Virus record (IMG/VR): IMGVR_UViG_3300033143_005265 | Location: 1 to 43,063 of that record | Origin: a virus | Length of the DNA: 43,063 nt | Direction: 5' to 3' (one strand) | Part shown: positions 1 through 6,028 of the stretch, piece after piece | Layout of the letters: each line of letters opens with the position of its first letter | Position numbering within the stretch: the first letter of the stretch is position 1 | Made by a program: the position numbers and the translations under genes | Notes under the pieces: model-generated | Told to the model about the DNA's origin: nothing | Databases searched by the model: none | What the model saw: the letters and a program-made list of their open reading frames with translations, nothing else

Positions 1-66
1 GAATTTACAGGCAAATATCATCTGATTCCTATCGGGTTACAGTACCTTTTTGATACATATCGTATT

Positions 67-777
67 CTATTCACCAAACAACTCTAGTGCTAAAGAGTAG
101 ACCTGCTCTATGAGTCCTAGCTCCTCAGCTATATCTAATGGTTTATTCCCAGCGTTCTTTGATCTTTTCTTGAGATCTTTACTTAGTCTATACTTCACCT
201 CTGTATATAGATCATTGTATGCCTGCTGAAAAGAACTAGAAGAGTTGAGACAATAAGATCTTATCAAGCGTGTAATGTTCTTCCTTGTCGTTGTAGGATC
301 TATCTGTTCAATTGGTTCAGGTAATCTCTTGATGTCTTCAACTGCTTCGAATTGATTTGATTTGATTTCATTTATCTTATCTTCAATTAAATTAACTTGC
401 TCCTTCACGGCCTTCATGTTCTGCAATTGAGCGATCATCATGTCTTCCATAGATAGGATCGGAACTTCTTTTAATTTCTTTTCACACTCAATAAAATACT
501 TCCTTGCTTGTTTACCTTTATCGTTTCTTTCCAACATTGACAATTCTTTCGCCATTTCTATTGATAGAAAATAATCTTTAGAAGGACGTCCGCCCTTGTT
601 AGAGGTTTTTCCTAAAATTAGGATATAGTCTATTTCGTCAATAAAATCAAAATCGTCGATTCGGCTTTTAATCCAATCACTAAATTTTTGGCCGCTTTCT
701 AAAAATTCATGTAAATCTCTAGCATCAACGGTTTGTCTTCCTTCTCGCTCTACAATCTTAATTATTTCATTCATCAT
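67..777 (-). CDS. AntA/AntB-type antirepressor with ORF6C-like C-terminus
   Basis: Phage regulatory protein of about 236 aa. The first 90 residues match the AntA/AntB fold: a VDARDLHEFLE segment, FSDWIKSRI, then KGGRPSKDYFLSIEMAKELSM. A charged linker (about 110-160) leads to an ORF6C-like C-terminus with TTRKNITRLIR and a QQAYNDLYTEV segment. Such proteins relieve lytic repression by binding the repressor or DNA; the target here is unknown. The frame is open to 864, but I choose the ATG at 777, which has AAAGGAGAGG just upstream and avoids overlap with the preceding gene. It is the last gene of the leftward operon that begins near 5350. Family assignment is confident; the exact role is inference. 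Confidence 0.85.
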   Translation of the reverse strand: MMNEIIKIVEREGRQTVDARDLHEFLESGQKFSDWIKSRIDDFDFIDEIDYILILGKTSNKGGRPSKDYFLSIEMAKELSMLERNDKGKQARKYFIECEKKLKEVPILSMEDMMIAQLQNMKAVKEQVNLIEDKINEIKSNQFEAVEDIKRLPEPIEQIDPTTTRKNITRLIRSYCLNSSSSFQQAYNDLYTEVKYRLSKDLKKRSKNAGNKPLDIAEELGLIEQVYSLALELFGE

Positions 778-785
778 CCTCTCCT

Positions 786-1034
786 TTAACTCCAAATTAT
801 AGCCCAAAAAAACAGAAGCAATTTTCTTCCTAGAGGCTTTGGGATTGTCTCCCAATCTCCACAAGTACCATCTTCATTAGTGCATTTTTCATATCTAATA
901 GTATAAATATCTCCCTGCATATAACTAGTACCATATTCACTCTTAATATAACAATGCTCTCCGTGATGGAGATGCTTGCAATCCGTGGAAAGCTTCATTC
1001 CTTTCAACTTCTCCTGGGCTTCATAGTAATTCAT
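786..1034 (-). CDS. Hypothetical small Cys/His-containing protein
   Basis: Protein of 82 aa with no family I recognise. The middle holds closely spaced Cys and His residues (CKHLHHGEHC, later KCTNEDGTCGDW) that could bind metal, and the C-terminus is hydrophobic (LLLFFWAIIWS), so it may be a short membrane-associated protein. Its ATG overlaps the stop of the upstream gene as ATGA, with GGGGATATGAA as the likely ribosome site, which supports operon membership and real translation. Function unknown. Confidence 0.6.
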   Translation of the reverse strand: MNYYEAQEKLKGMKLSTDCKHLHHGEHCYIKSEYGTSYMQGDIYTIRYEKCTNEDGTCGDWETIPKPLGRKLLLFFWAIIWS

Positions 1035-1237
1035 TTCATATCCCCATTAAAAATCAATCCCTTGAAATGCTGAAAGTCATCCACCAGTCCATCAAGCTTA
1101 TTAGCCGTAGACTTCCCGTCCTTAAGAAGCAGATCTTGATTATGGCATAGTTTAGCACATAACTGTTCAAGCTCTTCAATTCTATGGCCTTGCGACTCTA
1201 CTGTCTTTAGAATTATTTCCATATTTTTAGTTGACAT
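1031..1237 (-). CDS. Hypothetical short coiled-coil protein
   Basis: Protein of 68 aa. Most of it is predicted helix with heptad-like spacing (MEIILKTVESQGHRIEELEQ, then LLLKDGKSTANKLDGLVDDF), typical of small phage accessory proteins of unknown role. The start ATG lies inside the end of the upstream membrane-protein gene and is preceded by AAGGAGG at good spacing. Two cysteines (CAKLC) sit mid-helix. No functional call is justified. Confidence 0.6.
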   Translation of the reverse strand: MSTKNMEIILKTVESQGHRIEELEQLCAKLCHNQDLLLKDGKSTANKLDGLVDDFQHFKGLIFNGDMK

Positions 1238-1766
1238 CGTTAGCCTCCTTCACTATATCCCATAATGGACTAGTATGACCGACATCGAAATGCCCATGTC
1301 TCTTGTTAATTAGAATATGGACATATTCATGAACTATTAAACTGGCTAACTCCTCAGAAGAAAGTCTGTTCGCCAAATTAATATCTATAAAAATTCTGTA
1401 TCTTGGCTGATAAAAGGATGAAGCTCTATAGACAGTGCTAGCACTCCCTGCTGCTTTTGAATTATTTCTATGCAGATCATCTATGAATATTATTTCAGTT
1501 CTACTAAGAATTTCTTTATCAAATAAAGGCTCCAGCCTTAATAGTTTTGTAAGCTTTCTGTTAATTTCATAATTATGAGTGGAATGTGTTAATAAAGATT
1601 TTCTTCTAAAAGGTATTGATATTTTAGATGCGCCAAGCTCAATTGCAAAAACAGCGAAAGACCCACTAACACGACCGTTTCTTTTCCAATATAGTATTAC
1701 GTCCAAAATATACATTATACCAAAAACTAAGGCAGCAAAGGGGATTATCGTTAATAACCAAATCAT
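1227..1766 (-). CDS. Putative membrane-anchored zinc metallopeptidase (HExxH)
   Basis: Protein of 179 aa. Residues 1-27 form a strong transmembrane segment (WLLTIIPFAALVFGIMYILD). Near the C-terminus is a zincin motif HEYVH (H146, E147, H150), followed by HGHF and GHTSPLW, where H164 could be the third zinc ligand as in SprT-, WSS1- or M48-like peptidases. The segment before it (YRIFIDINLANRLSSEELASLIV) is the usual strand-helix leading into HExxH. Substrate unknown; it could act on host membrane or cytoplasmic proteins. The start is set by GGAG 9 nt upstream of ATG. Fold call moderate, function inferred. Confidence 0.6.
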   Translation of the reverse strand: MIWLLTIIPFAALVFGIMYILDVILYWKRNGRVSGSFAVFAIELGASKISIPFRRKSLLTHSTHNYEINRKLTKLLRLEPLFDKEILSRTEIIFIDDLHRNNSKAAGSASTVYRASSFYQPRYRIFIDINLANRLSSEELASLIVHEYVHILINKRHGHFDVGHTSPLWDIVKEANDVN

Positions 1767-1893
1767 TTAATTTTCTCCATTTTTAAAACTACGAGATAAA
1801 ACTTGTTTTACTTTATTTTTTCTGAACTTTATTTTAATGACTTTGATTAACCGCTCTCCCTCTATCAGACAATTAATAAATTAACCGCCTGAT

Positions 1894-1905
1894 CTCTTGC
1901 AAGAG
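1894..1905. repeat. Perfect 12-nt palindrome in intergenic region
   Basis: CTCTTGCAAGAG lies in the 190-bp non-coding gap between the zincin gene and the next small gene. It could be an operator or the stem of a short hairpin. I see no convincing promoter attached to it and nothing else definable in the gap. Confidence 0.35.
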
Positions 1906-1955
1906 GAAAAGACAGCTTTATTGGGCGCAATGATAACACCGGGGAATAGTCTATT

Positions 1956-2138
1956 TTATTTTATTTCATCTGTCAATGTTTTTTTTCTGAGGTGATTTAG
2001 CCCAAGGCCTTGGATTCTTAAATCTCTCTCATCACATCTACAGCAATAACGAACATATACTTTTCTATCCACAAACGCCGAAATGTGTTCTTTACCCCAG
2101 GAATGGCCCATTATTGCACAAATTATTTTCTTCAACAT
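1956..2138 (-). CDS. Small zinc-knuckle protein, DUF1660-like
   Basis: Protein of 60 aa. The layout MLKKIICAIMGHSWG followed by YVRYCCRCDERDLR resembles the DUF1660 phage family, in which a short N-terminal Cys/His pair and a later CxxC form one zinc site. The start has a strong AAGGAGG 8 nt upstream. It is preceded by a structured non-coding stretch, so its expression may be controlled by that leader. It is one of several tiny Cys-rich proteins in this operon. Function unknown. Confidence 0.6.
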   Translation of the reverse strand: MLKKIICAIMGHSWGKEHISAFVDRKVYVRYCCRCDERDLRIQGLGLNHLRKKTLTDEIK

Positions 2139-2181
2139 TTTTTATCCTCCTTGCTTTTTTACTTCAGTTATTAAGTTTTAC

Positions 2182-2264
2182 TTAACATCTTGATTGGCAA
2201 CCTGAAAACTTTCGATGTTAACTGATCGTTTATATTTAAATATTAAATAAACTCAGGTTGCCAA
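2182..2264. repeat. Two interlocking inverted repeats in a non-coding leader
   Basis: Non-coding stretch 2139-2317 holds two perfect inverted repeats in the order A-B-A'-B'. A is TTAACATC (2182-2189) with GATGTTAA (2214-2221). B is TTGGCAACCTGA (2194-2205) with TCAGGTTGCCAA (2253-2264). Between A' and B' lies a further pair, GTTTAT (2228-2233) and ATAAAC (2247-2252), enclosing the palindrome ATATTTAAATAT. As RNA the arms permit either alternative hairpins or a pseudoknot; as DNA they could be paired protein-binding sites. On the leftward transcript this lies upstream of the DUF1660-like gene. The repeats are plain in the sequence; the role is unknown. Confidence 0.6.
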
Positions 2265-2317
2265 AAATATAAAAGAACGAATCTTGCAGATGGGCAAGCG
2301 CCAATTGTCAATTCATA

Positions 2318-2440
2318 TCAATCCCCCTTCTTTGTACTTCTAGAAAATATCTGTGTAACGCCAAACATCATTGGTGTCATGAATATTATAAACCAAGTAG
2401 TTAATATCCAATGCGCATATAAAAACTGCAAAACTTCCAT
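2318..2440 (-). CDS. 40-aa membrane microprotein
   Basis: Short gene with an excellent ribosome site (GGCAGGAGGATTGAG before ATG). The product starts MEVLQFLYAHW, continues as one hydrophobic helix (ILTTWFIIFMTPMMFGV) and ends with a basic tail (RSTKKGD), consistent with a single-pass inner-membrane peptide with its tail in the cytoplasm. No family recognised. It could be a small holin-like, host-take-over or exclusion peptide, but nothing in the sequence decides between these. Confidence 0.6.
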   Translation of the reverse strand: MEVLQFLYAHWILTTWFIIFMTPMMFGVTQIFSRSTKKGD

Positions 2441-2486
2441 CTCAATCCTCCTGCCTAATTGTTAATTTACTCATCTGAATTCTCCA

Positions 2487-2612
2487 TTATTTTCTATAAG
2501 CACGCTGCTTCCCACAATTAGCACACATGAAAAAATACGTACTTGCGTTCGATGTTTCTATTATTTTTATGAATTTATAACTGTGAATATTTAACTTACA
2601 TAAAAATTTCAT
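2487..2612 (-). CDS. 41-aa zinc-knuckle microprotein, DUF1660-like
   Basis: Begins MKFLCKLNIHSYKF and ends with FFMCANCGKQRAYRK: an N-terminal C-x4-H followed by a C-x2-C, the same arrangement as the 60-aa gene downstream. GGGGAGG lies 8 nt before the ATG, and the start directly follows the stop of the upstream 26-aa gene. Probably a paralogue or distant relative of the gene at 1956-2138. Function unknown. Confidence 0.55.
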   Translation of the reverse strand: MKFLCKLNIHSYKFIKIIETSNASTYFFMCANCGKQRAYRK

Positions 2613-2693
2613 TCACCCAACCTCCCCACACGGATACATATTTGTGCATTCGTTATTTCTGTTGTTTTCACATGCTATGTTGTTGCAGGTCAT
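2613..2693 (-). CDS. 26-aa cysteine-rich microprotein
   Basis: MTCNNIACENNRNNECTNMY followed by PCGEVG: four cysteines in 26 residues. GGAG lies 7 nt upstream of the ATG and the stop abuts the start of the next gene, the pattern expected of a translated operon member. It overlaps the 3' end of the coiled-coil gene in another frame. Its shortness makes the call tentative, but the neighbourhood is full of similar proteins. Confidence 0.4.
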   Translation of the reverse strand: MTCNNIACENNRNNECTNMYPCGEVG

Positions 2694-2817
2694 CTTTTTT
2701 CTCCAAAGTTGCTTTAAGTTGCATCTGCAGCAGCTTTTGCTTAAGTTGCTCATAGAGTTCTTTGTACATTTCCGCCCTAAGCTGTTGCTTGTATAACTCT
2801 TTTTCTAATTCACTCAT
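2668..2817 (-). CDS. 49-aa coiled-coil microprotein
   Basis: Almost entirely one charged helix rich in Glu, Lys and Gln (SELEKELYKQQLRAEMYKEL, then YEQLKQKLLQMQLKATLEKK), a probable oligomerising coiled coil. The start overlaps the upstream stop as ATGA, suggesting translational coupling. Function unknown. Confidence 0.55.
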   Translation of the reverse strand: MSELEKELYKQQLRAEMYKELYEQLKQKLLQMQLKATLEKKDDLQQHSM

Positions 2818-3239
2818 TCCGCTACCCCGCATGGTTCTAATTGTTTTGTTTCTGGGTTAAAGAATTTGAAATCCTTTTTCAATTCATCAAGGGACCATCC
2901 TTCATCAGCGTAAGTAAAGACACTTCTTCCATTCGCAACGTCAAGTCTAATTGCTTTAAACATCTCATCCGGCTCCTCTTTATGAACAAACCACTTATCT
3001 GAATTAGCAATTAACTCTTCCCAAGTCCAGGGTCTTAGTTTTGGTTCTTCGTAGATTTTCCAATGATCCTCCAACCAGTCTGTGATTTCAGCGTAGTGAC
3101 TAATCTCTGCATTATTCATATAAAGTTTGCCATCTGAAAAATGAAACACACCGTCGTCATCATCATAAATAACCTTCTTCCCTTCCTGCAGCCATTTCAG
3201 CACGGGATATTCCTCTTGTAATTTATCTAGAAATGTCAT
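2814..3239 (-). CDS. Hypothetical acidic phage protein
   Basis: Protein of 141 aa, strongly acidic, with a Trp-rich middle (LRPWTWEELIANSDKWFV). The RPWTWEE signature recurs in unannotated proteins of Gram-negative phages, where it precedes a stretch that reads like a small alpha/beta domain (KAIRLDVANGRSVFTYADEG). The start is placed directly after the upstream TAA with GGAG 7 nt away. No catalytic motif seen. Function unknown. Confidence 0.65.
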   Translation of the reverse strand: MTFLDKLQEEYPVLKWLQEGKKVIYDDDDGVFHFSDGKLYMNNAEISHYAEITDWLEDHWKIYEEPKLRPWTWEELIANSDKWFVHKEEPDEMFKAIRLDVANGRSVFTYADEGWSLDELKKDFKFFNPETKQLEPCGVAE

Positions 3240-3467
3240 TTATTTCTCCTTTTCCTCTTTCTCTTTTATTTTACTTGGTTTGTAGTCACTAATGTTTTCT
3301 TCGGTTATTTCTACATATTCACCATTTTCTAATTGAATATGCACACCAACTTTAACTCTTTCTTTGGATGCGCAATAAATACAAACATCTGATATGGCTC
3401 CACAATAATGAATATTAGGATTATCATAGTTAATATACATTTGATTTCCACAAAATTTACAATTCAT
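3240..3467 (-). CDS. Small zinc-ribbon protein
   Basis: The frame is open to 3497, but GGGGAGGAGG lies just before the ATG at 3467, so the protein is 75 aa. It begins MNCKFCGNQMY and continues with HYCGAISDVCIYCASKE, giving CxxC and C-x5-C-x2-C clusters that should hold zinc, then a small beta domain (KVGVHIQLENGEYVEIT) and a charged Lys/Glu tail. Possibly a nucleic-acid- or protein-binding adaptor; the partner is unknown. Confidence 0.65.
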   Translation of the reverse strand: MNCKFCGNQMYINYDNPNIHYCGAISDVCIYCASKERVKVGVHIQLENGEYVEITEENISDYKPSKIKEKEEKEK

Positions 3468-3630
3468 AGTACCTCCTCCCCAATTCATAAGCGTCAATTA
3501 TCAATTGTGAAATCTTTTCTTGCTCGCCACCACAAATATTCTCCAAAAAACAATCGCCACACTGAAGATGATCACACCCATCATTCTCCACAATACCTCT
3601 GGCCTGTTCTAAAACTCTTTTAATTTCCAT
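3457..3630 (-). CDS. 57-aa Cys-containing protein
   Basis: Starts MEIKRVLEQARGIVENDG, then CDHLQCGDCFLENICGG (four Cys) and a C-terminal helix (EKISQLIIDAYELGRRYY). The start is preceded by TAAGGAG at ideal spacing and the 3' end overlaps the next gene by 11 nt. The Cys spacing (C-x4-C-x2-C-x5-C) suggests a single zinc or iron site between two helices. No family recognised. Confidence 0.55.
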   Translation of the reverse strand: MEIKRVLEQARGIVENDGCDHLQCGDCFLENICGGEQEKISQLIIDAYELGRRYYEL

Positions 3631-3639
3631 ACTATCTCC

Positions 3640-3756
3640 TTACTGACAAAAAACATCACATATATTGTACGACCTTATATGACACAAATCACATTTTTCA
3701 GATCCAGCATATTCAATTTTGACAGCCTCGTCCTCACCTCTATATTTTAACGACAT
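3640..3756 (-). CDS. 38-aa Cys-rich microprotein
   Basis: MSLKYRGEDEAVKIEYAGSE followed by KCDLCHIRSYNICDVFCQ: four cysteines near the C-terminus. It ends a few bases before the ribosome site of the next Cys-rich gene. The ribosome site is weak (GGGTATCC), so I rate this lower than its neighbours. The 85 bp upstream, to the next gene, contain only a short palindrome (AGAGATCTCT, 3798-3807). Confidence 0.4.
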   Translation of the reverse strand: MSLKYRGEDEAVKIEYAGSEKCDLCHIRSYNICDVFCQ

Positions 3757-3841
3757 TAAACAAAAGGATACCCATGGTTAACTCTCTAGCTAAAAACAGA
3801 GATCTCTCGATTGCGCCACATCACCGTTCGCCTGCCAGCGT

Positions 3842-4537
3842 TCACAGGCCTCGCTTGCCGAGTTCAATTGTTAATTTTCTACGATAATAAGCATAACTAT
3901 CGAATTTCTCCGCGTTTTCAATTAAATATTTTTCCATGTCTGTTGAGCAGTTTAAAAAGAAATTTCTGATAACCAGTTGATAGGCTTCTTGCTCAGGGTC
4001 TTCAATTCCTAAACCTAGCATAGATGAGCGTGTTTGATTGAGAGCTTGTTGCATCATGGGATTGCTCATTACCTTCTCTAAAAAACTATCGATCAAGAAT
4101 TTTTTCCCCTCCATGCTGGTATGTTTCCAGTACTTGGGAAAATCCTCATGATGCTTTTCTCTTTCATTTCCTACCATTTCCAGATCAATCATTGCTGAGA
4201 TATAGGCAACTGACATGTTTTTTTGATAGTGTTGATCCTTGATGAAATCTACTCGATCTGGATATTTTTTAATTAGCTTCGTGTAAGCTTGGATCTCTCT
4301 CGAATTTGATTTTGATTTCCCATGGTGTTGAGTTTTTGAACGACTTTGAGATTGCTCACTGACCCATCCTATCTGTCTTTCAAAGCTTGAAAATTTAGGA
4401 TACTTAGCTTTGCTCTCTAGAAATCTTTTAAATGCTTTCTCTAAAATCTCTTCTGAATTTTCAGAAATCACTTGATTAATTTTCAGTTCGTCAAGATAAT
4501 CGGGGAATTCTGCTTTTATTTTTTCATGCATTTTCAT
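3842..4537 (-). CDS. Hypothetical protein paired with the replication initiator
   Basis: Protein of 231 aa, mostly helical and basic. A Ser/His/Lys-rich linker (about 60-80) separates an N-terminal helical region from a longer C-terminal one. It overlaps the replisome-organiser gene by ATGA, and the order initiator-then-this gene mirrors lambda O-P and other initiator/helicase-loader pairs. I see no Walker A motif, so it is not a DnaC-type ATPase; an ATP-independent loader or accessory replication factor is an inference from position only. Confidence 0.55.
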   Translation of the reverse strand: MKMHEKIKAEFPDYLDELKINQVISENSEEILEKAFKRFLESKAKYPKFSSFERQIGWVSEQSQSRSKTQHHGKSKSNSREIQAYTKLIKKYPDRVDFIKDQHYQKNMSVAYISAMIDLEMVGNEREKHHEDFPKYWKHTSMEGKKFLIDSFLEKVMSNPMMQQALNQTRSSMLGLGIEDPEQEAYQLVIRNFFLNCSTDMEKYLIENAEKFDSYAYYRRKLTIELGKRGL

Positions 4538-5352
4538 TCCATGCTCCCTAAAATTATTGGATCTGAATCTCGGCGATGAAAGTCCGGAGTGTTTTTAAGC
4601 TCACTGTGCTTTTCTTCATTGTCCCGATAATTAGCTTCCTTCTCTTGGTTTAATTCGTATTCTGTTTTCGGAATTGGATGCTTGTATTTCCCTTTTCCTC
4701 TTTGAGCCCAATTAGCTAGTCGCTTGCCAAGCTCCCATGTCTTTTCTTTTTCGAATCTCATCTTGTAGCTGTTCTCGTTTGTCTCGTTCCAATATTCATA
4801 AAAATCTCTTATCATTTGTGGGTCATATTTTGTCCAAGTATCCGCTAGTAATTTCCTTGCTAAATTTCTTTTTCTTTCTTCATAGTTTTCCTTTGGGAAG
4901 TTTTCTTTTTTAATTTTTTCTTTTATATCCTTATCCTTATCCTTATCCTTATTGCAAACATTGGGTCTATATATACTCTCATTAGACTCTATATAGGCTC
5001 TATATAGTTCTCGCTGATCATCACCGTTTAAATGTCGTCTCTTAGACGGGTTCACTACCTTTTGATAAGATTCCCATTTGTAAATAAGTAAGTAATCACG
5101 GCCGTTTACAAGAACTTTCATCAACACCCCAGAAGAAATAAGCTCATCTATCCATTTTTCAACATTTTTAATAGAAATATCATCTCTATAAGGAAAAACG
5201 TTACCCCAAATTTGTCGGGACGAAAATTCAAGCGCTCCATAGTCATCAGCGAAGTTTAAAACGCCAATATATAGCAGAATAGACTCTATTGAGACTCTAT
5301 TTAGTCTCTTGCTAGACCATATTGAGAGATTTATTATTCTATTTCTGGGCAT
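4534..5352 (-). CDS. Phage replisome organiser (replication initiation protein)
   Basis: Protein of 272 aa from the ATG at 5352 (AAAGGAGAG upstream); an earlier in-frame start at 5430 is unlikely. The N-terminal 100 residues look like the winged-helix replisome-organiser domain (MPRNRIINLSIWSSKRLNRV, ILLYIGVLNFADDYGALEFS, WIDELISSGVLM). A charged KDKDKDKD linker follows, then a C-terminal element (YEYWNETNENSYKMRFEKEK, TWELGKRLANW) seen in DnaD/DnaT-like phage initiators. It should bind the origin and recruit helicase. The gene carries two arrays of 11-bp repeats that could be its own binding sites. Family confident, origin role inferred. Confidence 0.78.
   Translation of the reverse strand: MPRNRIINLSIWSSKRLNRVSIESILLYIGVLNFADDYGALEFSSRQIWGNVFPYRDDISIKNVEKWIDELISSGVLMKVLVNGRDYLLIYKWESYQKVVNPSKRRHLNGDDQRELYRAYIESNESIYRPNVCNKDKDKDKDIKEKIKKENFPKENYEERKRNLARKLLADTWTKYDPQMIRDFYEYWNETNENSYKMRFEKEKTWELGKRLANWAQRGKGKYKHPIPKTEYELNQEKEANYRDNEEKHSELKNTPDFHRRDSDPIILGSME
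4926..4951. repeat. TTATCC hexamer tandem repeat
   Basis: Four consecutive TTATCC-type units, the first starting TATCC, inside the replication gene. On the coding strand they specify the alternating Lys-Asp linker. The length is a multiple of three, so copy-number change would alter the linker without breaking the frame. Confidence 0.7.
4962..5016. repeat. 11-bp periodic repeats, array A (candidate origin iterons)
   Basis: Units start every 11 bp at 4962, 4973, 4984, 4995 and 5006. The best are AGACTCTATAT (4984) and AGGCTCTATAT (4995); TGGGTCTATAT (4962) is close, ATACTCTCATT and AGTTCTCGCTG are degenerate. Eleven is not a multiple of three, so the protein does not impose this periodicity. 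Same-face spacing of one helical turn inside an initiator gene resembles iterons such as those in lambda O. Confidence 0.55.
5281..5335. repeat. 11-bp periodic repeats, array B (candidate origin iterons)
   Basis: AGACTCTATTG (5281) and AGACTCTATTT (5292) are followed at the same 11-bp step by AGTCTCTTGCT (5303), AGACCATATTG (5314) and a weak AGAGATTTATT (5325). The consensus matches array A, about 300 bp away in the same gene. Two phased arrays in one initiator gene are hard to explain by coding constraint. Confidence 0.55.
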
Positions 5353-5518
5353 GATTTTTTCTCTCCTTTTCTTGTCTACTTCTAAACCAATCCAGCACCT
5401 TTTTCTCTTCGAATCTATTCTGTCCCCCAATCTTAAAAACAGGCATTCCAGCCCTAATAAAATTATTAATAGATCATGGACTTATCTTCAATAAATAAAC
5501 ATCTTCAAACCTCCACAA
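5339..5518 (-). pseudogene. Decayed excisionase/MerR-like HTH_17 gene
   Basis: One minus-strand frame reads WRFEDVYLLKISP, a TGA stop (5476-5474), then SINNFIRAGMPVFKIGG, QNRFEEKKVLDWFRSRQEK, ending at a TAG that overlaps the replication gene. This is the typical HTH_17 layout (recognition helix, then GMPVxKIG..RF wing). GGAGG followed by an ATG lies at 5504-5502, but that ATG is one base out of frame with the domain. So both a single-base deletion near the start and a nonsense codon seem to have inactivated it. It sits where a lambda-type operon carries cII. Readthrough cannot be excluded. Confidence 0.55.
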
Positions 5519-5541
5519 ACATCTTTAAAGTTATTCAAACA

Positions 5542-5575
5542 ACAACAATATACATCAAGTTGGAATTGTTGTCAA
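5542..5575 (-). promoter_or_regulatory. Leftward early promoter with operator-like inverted repeat
   Basis: TTGACA (5575-5570), 17-bp spacer, TATATT (5552-5547), reading left into the replication operon. An 8-bp perfect inverted repeat, ACAACAAT (5572-5565) and ATTGTTGT (5549-5542), overlaps both boxes with arms 23 bp apart centre to centre, as expected of a repressor or Cro operator. Strong sequence match; the regulator is not identified. Confidence 0.7.
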
Positions 5576-5591
5576 GAAGAAACTTAAGAAA

Positions 5592-5610
5592 ACTGGAGTA
5601 TGCTCCCAGT
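5592..5610. repeat. Imperfect dyad in the divergent control region
   Basis: ACTGGAG-TATG-CTCCCAGT, an almost perfect dyad between the two early promoters; an additional operator or a small hairpin. The rest of the 5576-5724 stretch shows no gene. Confidence 0.35.
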
Positions 5611-5724
5611 TGAAAATATCCGGCAACGTACTTCACGAATAACTTGACATTCGAATTTTAATTACTCACGTCTCAACGTTGATTATAGCAAGGAGATTTT
5701 TTTTAAAATTTTAACCCATTTTAC

Positions 5725-5752
5725 TTGACACACCCCTTCACATGTGTATACT
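5725..5752 (+). promoter_or_regulatory. Rightward early promoter
   Basis: TTGACA (5725-5730), 16-bp spacer, TATACT (5747-5752), directed into the recombination operon. The spacer contains CACATGTG and the surroundings contain ACACA/TGTGT arms, so a repressor site probably overlaps it. Together with the leftward promoter it forms a divergent switch of about 200 bp. Confidence 0.7.
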
Positions 5753-5794
5753 GTGTATAGATGGACAAGATTTAACTTTTTCAAGGGGGAGATG

Positions 5795-6019
5795 ATGGCA
5801 TCAGATATTTTAATAGATGATGAATTGAAGCTTAAAGTATTTCAATTAATGAGTGATCACCGTGAGCTTGGTTTTCAAAATGCTGTAGACTGGGCTTTAG
5901 AAACACGTGAGTTGCAAAAAACAATTGAGCTTTTGCGCTACAGGTTGACTAGGAATGCATCAAGGTTTGAGGATGGCCCAGAAGGGAGTCGCTGCCTACA
6001 GAAAGATAAAACAGAATAG
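5795..6019 (+). CDS. Putative ribbon-helix-helix regulator, first early gene
   Basis: Protein of 74 aa. The frame opens at 5744, but that ATG lies inside the promoter; the AGGGGGAG just before the paired ATGs at 5792/5795 sets the start. The N-terminal part (SDILIDDELKLKVFQLM, then GFQNAVDWALE) has the strand-helix-helix pattern of CopG/Arc DNA-binding proteins, followed by a helical tail. As the first gene behind the rightward promoter it is a candidate Cro-like or autoregulatory protein. Fold tentative. Confidence 0.5.
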   Translation: MASDILIDDELKLKVFQLMSDHRELGFQNAVDWALETRELQKTIELLRYRLTRNASRFEDGPEGSRCLQKDKTE

Positions 6020-6028
6020 AGGTGTATT

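Noticed and set aside
5309-5494. 61-codon plus-strand frame upstream of the replication gene
   Set aside because: It is the codon-aligned shadow of the decayed HTH gene, which has the recognisable protein pattern on the minus strand.
5644-5672. Second rightward promoter beginning TTGACA at 5644
   Set aside because: No acceptable -10 box lies 15-19 bp downstream.
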